In this document: one piece after another, positions 7,801 through 12,953 of the stretch | How the letters are laid out: each line of letters starts with the position of its first letter | How positions within the stretch are numbered: the stretch's first letter is position 1 | Assembly (NCBI GenBank): GCA_002395135.1 | Contig: DGWC01000062.1 | Span: 26,900-39,852, forward strand | Length of the DNA stretch: 12,953 bases | From: Prevotella sp. UBA4268 | GTDB lineage: Bacteria > Bacteroidota > Bacteroidia > Bacteroidales > Bacteroidaceae | Direction: 5' to 3' | Translations under genes and position numbers: made by a program | Notes under the pieces: model-generated | The model's database searches: none | What the model saw: the letters and a program-made list of their open reading frames with translations, nothing else | What the model was told of the DNA's origin: nothing

Positions 7801-10800
7801 GACCTATACGCATGATCAATTTGGCAACATCACCCAAAGTACCCTTCAATCTCTTTCTGGCGGAGAAGAGCGCATCCAGCAGTCGACATATGATGAAAAA
7901 GGCAGGTTCATCACCACGACGACCAATACGCTGGGATTTACTACATCCTATACAGTAGACGAGATCTTAGGAGTTCCTTTGACATCAACAGAACCAGACG
8001 GTATCACCACAACCAATTCCTACAACAGTTTTGGCGAATTGTTACAGTCTTCCACTCCCATTGACACTACGCTATATTCGACGGGATGGAGCAGGAACAT
8101 GACCGACGCACCACAGCACGCTCTTTTTTATCAGTACACTAAGAGCACGGGCAATCCATACGTATTTGAGTTCTTCGATTGTCTTGGACGCTCTTTGCGA
8201 AAAGTCACCGGGGGATTGTACGGGCAGAAGATATACATAGACACCGAATATAATGAAAAAGGACAGGTGTGGCGCACATCCGAGCCTTATTTCCCAGGCG
8301 ATGCCGTCTACTGGAATGTGAATGAATATGATGACATGGGACGTATTATCTGCCAGACCTCACCTGACGGGAATTCTTACACCATGAGTTACAATGGTCT
8401 GACTACTACAACCACTGACCCATTAGGTCATTCCACCATAAAGAAAACCAATCAGAGTGGTCATCTTATAAACAGTACCGATGCAGACGGCAACACCATC
8501 ATCTACACTTACGATGCAGATGGCAACTGTACAACGGTCTGTGCTCCCCAGACAACACTCACGATGGCTTATGATGTCTTCGGGAACAAGACATCTCAGA
8601 CCGATGCCGACACCGGCACCACGACATACACATACGATGCTTTCGGACAACTCACGTCGTCCACCCTGCCGGGCAATGTGGTGGTGGAATACGAATACGA
8701 CTGCGGCGGTCGCGTAACAAAGGAGACTCGCCCCGACATCACCATCACCACCACCTACGATACCAAGGTGCCCGGAAAGGTAACCAAGGTGGAGGCCACA
8801 AACGGCCACAAGATAGAATACACCTACGACAACTACGGACGGCAGGTAATCCGGAAGGAAACCATCGACGGCAACACTTATACCGTAGCCACCCCCTACA
8901 ATGCCATGGGCAAGGTGAGCACAGTGGCATACCCAAACGGATTAGCCGTGGAGAACATCTACAGCGAGAACGGAATACTGACCGGTGTGAAATGGCTGGG
9001 ACCCGGAACCATGCTGTGGCAGATAGATTCGCTGACCGCCCGCGGACAGGTGAAGCAGCAGCATCTCGGCAACGGTTTATATATAAATAAGGTGTACAAC
9101 GCACAGAAGGGCTACGTGGAGAGCATCACCACGCCGGGAAAACTGAGTTGGGCATACGGCTTCAATGCCGTGGGCAACCTGACAAGCCGAACCGACATCC
9201 TGCGCAATCTCACGGAGTCCTTTGCCTACGACACACTCGACCGCCTCACCACGGTGAAGAAAAACGGGATGACAACGCAGGAGATGACCTATGATGCAGC
9301 CGGCAACATTCTCTCAAAATCAGATGTAGGTGGCAGTTTCACCTATGCATCCAGTGGCAACCGCCTGCAATCGTTCTCCGCCTCTTCATACCAGCCCGTG
9401 GTATGGGACGACATTTCGTACAACTCATACAACAAAATCACCCACATCGCAAAGGGAGGCCGTGCGCTCGACATCACTTACGGCGCGCACGGCCAGCGCA
9501 TTAAGGCCGTTCAGAGTGTCGGCGGTGTGGCCGAGACCCGGCTGTACGTGGATAATCTCTTTGAGGAGAAACAGAAAAGCGGCATCACCACGAAGATTTT
9601 CTATATCTTCGCAGGCGGTCAGACTGTGGCCATCATGGAGAGGACGGGCAGCAGCAGCACAATCCGTTACCTGCATCACGACCACCTCGGCTCGGTCATC
9701 GCCATATCCGATGCATCTGGCAATATCGTGCAGGAACTGAGTTACGATGCCTGGGGCCGTCGCCGGAATCCCGACACATGGAACTATTTCGATGAGATTG
9801 CCGATGCCGATGCGCTCAATCCCTACGGATTTACGGGGCATGAGCACATCGACCTGTTCGAGTTGGTGAACATGGACGGTCGGATGTACGACCCCGTTAT
9901 CGGCCGATTCCTCTCGCCCGACCCGATTATTCAGGCTCCCGACTTCACCCAAAGCCTCAACCGCTACGCCTATTGTCTGAACAATCCCCTGTCGCTCATC
10001 GACCCCACAGGATATAGTTGGTTCAGTAAGAACTGGAAGTCAATCACTGCATCTATAGTCGGTATAGCCGTTTCTGCAGTAACACTTGGGTCTGGTATTA
10101 CCATAGGAGCTGCGATCATAGCCGGTGCAGCAGGAGGTGCTGCAGGTGCTTTGACGGGTGCCCTGCTTAACGGAGCGAACATCGGGCAGATTGCCAAGGC
10201 CACGTTCACGGGAGCGTTCTGGGGAGCCGTGGGCGGTTTCTTCAATTACAGTGCAGGCGAAGGTCTGTTCTTTGAGCGCATGTTCAAGCATGCCTTTGCC
10301 GATGCCTGGAAGGAGGGCATCCAGGGCGGCAATGCCCTGCACGGCATGATTGGCGGCGCAGCGAATATACTGGGCAACAGTGCCATCAGTAAACATGCAG
10401 ATTTCCTTCATCCTGCCGGGTGCGTGGCTGCCAGTGCAATACTTGGCGGCACAGTGTCGGAAATCGGCGGCGGAAAGTTCGCTAACGGTGCCATAACAGG
10501 TGCTTTCTCCATGATGTTTAATGATATGATGCACCATTTTAGTGATGCGAAACTTAAGAAAATATATGATGCATATATATCTGGGTCGACAAAAACAATA
10601 AATGGTATAAAATCTTGGATGTCCGCAAAAGAATTATGCTTGAATATTGGTGGCGAATTGACAGAAGTTGCTAAAGGTATAGAAAACTCTTGTGCATTAA
10701 GGCTAAGTATAGCCCTTAATGATGCTGGATTTGCCATCAGCTCCAATGCACCTGGTGCAAAATTAGGTGGTGATGGTAGATATTATATAATCAGTGCTAA

Positions 10801-11020
10801 AAATATGCAAACATATCTGTCTAACTATAAGATCATTACAGTTGGACAGGGAAATCGTGTTAAAAATGGCCTAGTATACCAATATCCAAATGATTCTTGG
10901 AGATTGCAGGGAATAACAGGACATGTAGATGTGGTATATAGAAGAAGATGGGCATCAATTTATTTAAGAGACGTAATTGGTGCTCCATATAATAACTTTA
11001 GAACGGAAGTATTTCACTAA
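4838..11020 (+). CDS. Exported SpvB/TcB-Rhs polymorphic toxin with Tae4-like peptidoglycan amidase tip
   Basis: A 2060-residue Rhs polymorphic toxin. Residues 1-20 are a Sec signal peptide (VNG20|Q21). Residues about 24-300 resemble the SpvB/TcB N-terminal domain. Seven FG-GAP/VCBS repeats of the NGDGxxD type begin near 332, 432, 489, 542, 588, 645 and 698. A TcdB-middle motif, GRGVLGF, is at 809-815. YD repeats run from about 906 to 1600, and the Rhs core from Y1611 (HHDHLGS) to D1722-PTGY. A Gly/Ala-rich hydrophobic linker (about 1735-1780) precedes the toxin tip (about 1902-2060), which resembles Tae4 amidases, with likely catalytic Cys1952 and His2029. Known relatives form a closed cocoon that cleaves off the tip after the DPxG motif. 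The start at 4838 is chosen over an in-frame ATG at 4763 because it begins a clean signal peptide and overlaps the upstream stop. There is no T9SS tail on this protein. Confidence 0.9.
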   Translation: MKRHITSVILLLYCIIQVNGQMLPNNAVVSKIDDEFAVLPNGQVSYSIPLPVITGTGGMTPKLSVTYNSSTKYGLLGYGFDLAGLSIISRGTPNLQDDGRTGTASLNDSIFLLDGNRLVLSNKVNETTREYHTLNETYAKITAYGSECNPSRFKVQTKDGLTFEYTSSSLTVGTNSTAPSMFWLVSRVTDSVGNSFSVSYSSNSANNEFYPTRIDYTYNSSANLVPYASVRFTYIEDTNAVTTYVCGKPVKYAHLIKTIDNYYGNTLARRYTMNYYSYLGRSLLTGISESTADGTAKRPTTFTWNRPYKFDISEDDMQDETGDNAINKSILITGDYNGDGRTDVITMPYTSSYNLTSASFSAQTENLDSIPTNIQDLSTQERVHIVTPDTAKVMDLLSGSNTRQYNVLTSGQTLVRTEIITENDNDVVIQAVSGNFYGNGVDDLAVLVRKSNGQYITYVYKSTPTSTNMTFGNKEVAFLSRKRYSIHTVEVNGDGAADLFVKYENSKDYAFVLSSSTSLYALRLYTTVTGTVSEKWDRVEYVDFDGDGLTEIMNLTSNGYRLLTSDGQGHFTEGILKTNLNKMNFINFGDFNGDGKTDMLVTGTSDTPGSQAWTQWNIELSKGDGYFEIKHVYRKFDPLEMQIFVMDINGDGLDDLFAIKKTTNASYIPTAYINKASADFEAQSGSQVLPPMDKCNYYVGDFNGDGKADFLCTANWSSTNWMGYKMYRMPTEYGNLLESITDGWDNTTEITYKYLSDRNVHYRGTVCRYPLTSFSSPWPVVYGVATPNGIGGQNTKTYFYDNALIHRRGRGVLGFERLTIRDNTTGTKEIVETDIDDNQYLTATKHSETYLGLRKTAEKDSYQSLKTFSHPSGNCTYSYQTLQTEEYTFDYQSETETSYTKTHTSFDDFGNVTYISTVNGDGLTTITNSTYTNDEDHWYLGRLTESSVSKGNEDGQVYHTSKFEYNQDTGILSAEYIEPYKPYGATKKTYTHDQFGNITQSTLQSLSGGEERIQQSTYDEKGRFITTTTNTLGFTTSYTVDEILGVPLTSTEPDGITTTNSYNSFGELLQSSTPIDTTLYSTGWSRNMTDAPQHALFYQYTKSTGNPYVFEFFDCLGRSLRKVTGGLYGQKIYIDTEYNEKGQVWRTSEPYFPGDAVYWNVNEYDDMGRIICQTSPDGNSYTMSYNGLTTTTTDPLGHSTIKKTNQSGHLINSTDADGNTIIYTYDADGNCTTVCAPQTTLTMAYDVFGNKTSQTDADTGTTTYTYDAFGQLTSSTLPGNVVVEYEYDCGGRVTKETRPDITITTTYDTKVPGKVTKVEATNGHKIEYTYDNYGRQVIRKETIDGNTYTVATPYNAMGKVSTVAYPNGLAVENIYSENGILTGVKWLGPGTMLWQIDSLTARGQVKQQHLGNGLYINKVYNAQKGYVESITTPGKLSWAYGFNAVGNLTSRTDILRNLTESFAYDTLDRLTTVKKNGMTTQEMTYDAAGNILSKSDVGGSFTYASSGNRLQSFSASSYQPVVWDDISYNSYNKITHIAKGGRALDITYGAHGQRIKAVQSVGGVAETRLYVDNLFEEKQKSGITTKIFYIFAGGQTVAIMERTGSSSTIRYLHHDHLGSVIAISDASGNIVQELSYDAWGRRRNPDTWNYFDEIADADALNPYGFTGHEHIDLFELVNMDGRMYDPVIGRFLSPDPIIQAPDFTQSLNRYAYCLNNPLSLIDPTGYSWFSKNWKSITASIVGIAVSAVTLGSGITIGAAIIAGAAGGAAGALTGALLNGANIGQIAKATFTGAFWGAVGGFFNYSAGEGLFFERMFKHAFADAWKEGIQGGNALHGMIGGAANILGNSAISKHADFLHPAGCVAASAILGGTVSEIGGGKFANGAITGAFSMMFNDMMHHFSDAKLKKIYDAYISGSTKTINGIKSWMSAKELCLNIGGELTEVAKGIENSCALRLSIALNDAGFAISSNAPGAKLGGDGRYYIISAKNMQTYLSNYKIITVGQGNRVKNGLVYQYPNDSWRLQGITGHVDVVYRRRWASIYLRDVIGAPYNNFRTEVFH
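10541..11020 (+). other. Variable toxin tip of the Rhs protein: Tae4-like amidase domain
   Basis: Residues 1902-2060 of the Rhs protein, about 159 residues, match the usual Tae4 length. The order of motifs follows Tae4 (T6SS amidase effector 4) as I know the family. NSCALRLSIALNDAGF carries catalytic Cys1952. Next come a SNAPGAK segment and YYIISAKNMQTYLSNY, corresponding to the YIYRV...YL region. KNGLVY then leads to TGHVDVVY with catalytic His2029. The Cys-His spacing is 77 residues, close to that of the family. Tae4 enzymes cut the gamma-D-Glu-mDAP peptide bond. The C-terminal end differs from classical Tae4, where GHVxLWNG is followed by further cysteines; here VVYRRRW follows. GC content drops sharply at the start of this segment. 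Confidence 0.8.
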
Positions 11021-11052
11021 TTAAGAAATTCAGAAATCATATAAGAATACTA

Positions 11053-11060
11053 TAAATTTG
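11053..11060 (+). promoter_or_regulatory. Possible -7 element for the immunity lipoprotein
   Basis: TAAATTTG matches TAnnTTTG exactly, 6 bases before the ATG at 11067. No good TTTG is found about 20 bases upstream, and the surroundings are AT-rich, so chance is possible. If real, it would let the immunity gene be expressed independently of the long toxin message, from an almost leaderless transcript. Confidence 0.4.
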
Positions 11061-11066
11061 TAAATA

Positions 11067-11750
11067 ATGAAGAACTATTTGAAAGAATTGAATCCGTCAA
11101 GAGGTAACATTTTGAGAATTCGCCTAATTACTGCCTTTTTCTTATTCTGTTCTCCTATTTATATAACAGGCTGCAAAACAGATAGAATAGAGGTGAAATC
11201 GGTAATAGTTAAATCCCCTCTTATGTATGATCAGCCTGGGAGTATAAGGAAAATGTATTATGGCATCAGGGATGGCAAGGAAACTAACATTGCCATATAT
11301 GCTGGTTTCCATAATGAAACTCTTTATGATATTCAAATTTCCCGGAATTCAAATATGACAAAAACTCCATCTCTATCAGGATTGTCCGAAGACATAGATG
11401 CAGATGAACAATTGTTATTGTTCAATCAAATTCTTTCTCACCTCTCACAATCTTATACCTTTGATAACGTAAAACAGATTATAATCTTTACGAGAGACCT
11501 ACGAAGAATGTCTGTTGAGATACTTGAAAAATATAATTCACACAGAGATTATATACAAGCAATTAAGGAGAGTTCCTTTTTTTTAAAACTTTTTGACATA
11601 TTGAAGTCATATGGAATAAATATAAAAGAAATTGAAGTTAATGATATTTATTGGTTAGCAGTTGAGGATAAGAATCAAATGGAAAGTACTAAGGACAATA
11701 AATGGAATGATATAAATCTTGATGCGACAATATATCTTAAAATAGAATAA
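11067..11750 (+). CDS. Predicted lipoprotein, candidate immunity protein for the Tae4-like toxin
   Basis: A 227-residue predicted lipoprotein. The hydrophobic segment at 18-35 ends in the lipobox ITG-Cys36. The 17 residues before the hydrophobic core make the signal long; a TTG at codon 16 would give a more usual 21-residue one, so the start is not certain. The mature part mixes beta-like and helical segments (for example YTFDNVKQIIIFTRDLRRMSVEILEKY near 132-160), ends YLKIE, and matches no family I can name. It lies 46 bases after the toxin stop, is equally AT-rich (about 27% GC in a sampled 60-base stretch), and would face the periplasm, where a peptidoglycan amidase acts. Position, composition and location all fit an immunity protein, but the function is inferred. 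Confidence 0.68.
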   Translation: MKNYLKELNPSRGNILRIRLITAFFLFCSPIYITGCKTDRIEVKSVIVKSPLMYDQPGSIRKMYYGIRDGKETNIAIYAGFHNETLYDIQISRNSNMTKTPSLSGLSEDIDADEQLLLFNQILSHLSQSYTFDNVKQIIIFTRDLRRMSVEILEKYNSHRDYIQAIKESSFFLKLFDILKSYGINIKEIEVNDIYWLAVEDKNQMESTKDNKWNDINLDATIYLKIE

Positions 11751-11762
11751 GCAAGTTACTAT

Positions 11763-11948
11763 ATGAGCACAGCCCTTCTTCTTGGACATACCAGTCCCCA
11801 TGAATTTATGAATAACAATATTCACAGAACAGGTATCTTTTATCAAAATACTCCTGGAGGCACAAACCATATAGACCTTTGGAATAAGGGAAAATCTGGT
11901 TCTGGAATATATATGTCAGAAGAAGTTTGGTTTTGGTATATAAAATAG
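11763..11948 (+). pseudogene. Remnant of a second Tae4-like toxin C-terminus
   Basis: A 61-codon frame whose residues about 20-61 read as the C-terminal end of a Tae4 amidase. RTGIFYQNTPGG comes first, then NHIDLWNKG with the expected catalytic His, then GSGIYMSEEVWFWYIK, a typical Tae4 ending. The N-terminal half with the catalytic Cys is absent, so it cannot be an active enzyme alone. Residues 1-15 do not fit the family and probably include the junction. It is not a copy of the Rhs tip: RTGIFYQ aligns with KNGLVYQ there, but the rest has diverged. It starts 12 bases after the lipoprotein stop and ends 9 bases before the next gene. I read it as the end of a displaced toxin cassette. It might still be translated as a short peptide. 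Confidence 0.68.
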
Positions 11949-11957
11949 TTTATAATT

Positions 11958-12449
11958 ATGAGAAAATTATTTTTAATTATCTGCATGATAGTATTTGCCA
12001 ACTGCGCTAATAATATACTAGCGGGCAACGGTGATAAAGCATGGATCTCGGAGCGGTTTGCACTCCAGATCATTCACAAGAAAAACCTGCAAAGCAAGTA
12101 TATCTTCCCTATAGTAGGTTTTGAAACACATAATGGGTGCTTATATATTCTTACTTATGGTGGAGAGATGCAACCTGTCGCGACAAAGACGACTAAAGAG
12201 GGGATGCTTTTATCTAACTTCCAATATACAATCAACTTGTCTTCTTGGCCAAAATGTCAAATTGAAAAGTACAGCAAATCCAAAGTATATTATCAATATG
12301 TCGGGGATAAGATTGAAGTAGAAATAAAGACAGGGAAATATACTGAACATTTATCTTTTACAAGTAATGTGTATGGAAGCAGATTTCGGAATTTGCTTGA
12401 ATTTAAAGGATGGCTATTGGATTTTTTGTTACCAACAATTAAAAGATAA
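11958..12449 (+). CDS. Exported protein of unknown function, possible orphan immunity protein
   Basis: A 163-residue protein with an N-terminal signal sequence: MRKLF, a hydrophobic run to about residue 14, then a possible signal peptidase I site at ILA22|G23. Cys16 is preceded by Asn, which makes a lipobox unlikely though not excluded. The mature part is beta-rich with many Tyr, Lys and Ser (for example YSKSKVYYQYVGDKIEVEIK, about 105-124) and a short hydrophobic C-terminal end (LLDFLLPTIKR). I do not recognise a family. It follows the Tae4-like remnant by 9 bases, the spacing expected of a toxin-immunity pair, and it too would be periplasmic. The likely reading is the immunity protein of the displaced toxin, kept after its toxin was lost. 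Confidence 0.65.
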   Translation: MRKLFLIICMIVFANCANNILAGNGDKAWISERFALQIIHKKNLQSKYIFPIVGFETHNGCLYILTYGGEMQPVATKTTKEGMLLSNFQYTINLSSWPKCQIEKYSKSKVYYQYVGDKIEVEIKTGKYTEHLSFTSNVYGSRFRNLLEFKGWLLDFLLPTIKR

Positions 12450-12527
12450 CAGAATCACTGGGACATTTCTTCTGATTATTTTTCAAATTAAAAGAAATGC
12501 GAATGAAGCAATAAAATGAACAGTTTC

Positions 12528-12535
12528 TATGTTTG
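12528..12535 (+). promoter_or_regulatory. Possible -7 element before the TPR-like lipoprotein
   Basis: TATGTTTG matches TAnnTTTG exactly, but no TTTG lies near 20 bases upstream. A start near 12540 would give a leader of about 85 bases before the ATG at 12626, with the GC-rich hairpin at 12578-12594 inside it. Confidence 0.35.
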
Positions 12536-12577
12536 TAAACGCTAACGATAGAGTAAGACAAATGAGACACCGCTCTC

Positions 12578-12597
12578 GGGGGCTGCGAGCCCCCTTT
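12578..12597 (+). terminator. GC-rich hairpin, weak terminator or leader structure
   Basis: GGGGGCT (12578-12584) and AGCCCCC (12588-12594) form a 7-bp stem around GCG, followed by only three T before GAG. The flanking CTC and GAG can pair across the TTT to lengthen the stem. It ends the toxin-immunity region or sits in the leader of the next gene. The short T run makes termination uncertain. Confidence 0.45.
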
Positions 12598-12625
12598 GAG
12601 TCAAAGAACAAGTTAATAAGTTTCT

Positions 12626-12953
12626 ATGAAAAAGATATTTTATATTGTTATTATTATTGTGTTGTCTATGGGTTGCGCTGCGGGACCGAGCAAACATGAT
12701 CTCGATAAACTTCGTGATAGTTTAGACAACATGGTCCTTTGGGGGACTTTGCGTAATGATACGGCAATGCTCGAAAGGGCATTGAAACTTTCAGACTTCT
12801 TACTTAATATTGATACTACGAACATCGGTAAGAGGCATTGTTATCGTCATCGTTCCATAATATTCTCTTCTTTGGGGCACATGGATGAGGCTATGGCTAA
12901 CGCTGAACATGCAGTTTGGACGCTTCAGGCAAACAATCCATTACGGCTTATCT
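12626..12953 (+). CDS. TPR-like lipoprotein, N-terminal part (runs off the window)
   Basis: The visible 109 residues begin MKKIFYIVIIIVLSMG-Cys17, a lipoprotein signal peptide with lipobox SMGC. After a Lys/Asp-rich helix (24-36), residues about 48-109 have the spacing of tetratricopeptide-like helix pairs. ERALKLSDFLLNID is one, and RHRSIIFSSLGHMDEAMANAEHAVW has the small-Gly-x-x-x-Glu-Ala pattern of a TPR turn. TPR lipoproteins in Bacteroidota are usually protein-interaction scaffolds in the cell envelope; the specific role is unknown. Base composition is less AT-extreme than the toxin and immunity genes, so it may lie outside the exchanged cassette. The C-terminal end is cut by the window edge. 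Confidence 0.75.
   Translation, partial: MKKIFYIVIIIVLSMGCAAGPSKHDLDKLRDSLDNMVLWGTLRNDTAMLERALKLSDFLLNIDTTNIGKRHCYRHRSIIFSSLGHMDEAMANAEHAVWTLQANNPLRLI

Noticed and set aside
12578..12600. Integron attC-like site or transposon end
   Set aside because: Only a simple short hairpin is present. There are no attC core sites, no target-site duplication and no integrase or transposase gene in the window.
12617..12624. TAAGTTTC as promoter for the TPR-like lipoprotein
   Set aside because: It has one mismatch, and its predicted start of transcription would fall at or after the ATG at 12626.

Overview
The window looks like a chromosomal piece of a Bacteroidota genome, most likely Prevotellaceae (Prevotella/Segatella type). 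Three things point there. Several genes are preceded by the Bacteroidota sigma-70 element TAnnTTTG, in two cases with TTTG exactly 20 bases upstream. Shine-Dalgarno sequences are largely absent. A C-terminal type IX secretion (T9SS) sorting domain is present, and two exported proteins carry Gln right after the predicted signal-peptide cleavage site. The genus is inference.

Positions 1-3818 are ordinary core genome. On the minus strand are the 5' end of a tRNA (probably Lys) with its own promoter, an AI-2E/PerM-family membrane protein, and thymidine kinase (tdk) upstream of it in the same operon. Divergent from tdk on the plus strand are rsmI (16S rRNA 2'-O-methyltransferase) and, one base after its stop, a coiled-coil lipoprotein. 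This pair ends in a perfect 14-bp intrinsic terminator. Positions 3819-4412 hold no convincing gene but contain two repeat arrays: a duplicated 37-base AT-rich palindromic unit and four tandem 22-base units. They end at a promoter.

Positions 4413-12449 are an accessory polymorphic-toxin locus. A small exported protein with one YD (Rhs-type) repeat and a T9SS sorting tail overlaps by ATGA a 2060-residue Rhs protein. The Rhs protein has a Sec signal peptide, an SpvB/TcB-like N-terminal part, seven FG-GAP/VCBS repeats, YD repeats and an Rhs core ending in DPTGY. After a Gly/Ala-rich hydrophobic linker comes a variable tip that reads as a Tae4-type peptidoglycan amidase (Cys1952, His2029). Downstream are a 227-aa lipoprotein (the best candidate immunity protein, in the compartment where this enzyme would act), a 61-codon remnant of the C-terminal end of a second, different Tae4-like toxin, and a 163-aa exported protein that may be the remnant's former immunity protein. 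Composition is mosaic: AT-rich 5' half of the Rhs gene, GC-rich core, then a drop from about 58% to about 27% GC where the toxin tip begins. That pattern is what toxin-cassette exchange would produce.

The window ends inside a TPR-like lipoprotein gene (from 12626). It is preceded by a promoter-like element and a GC-rich hairpin.

The most interesting idea is that the Rhs cocoon has no T9SS tail of its own while its translationally coupled partner consists almost only of a signal peptide, one YD repeat and a T9SS tail. The partner may supply the secretion signal in trans by docking into the Rhs shell. This is an inference from architecture, not shown by sequence alone.
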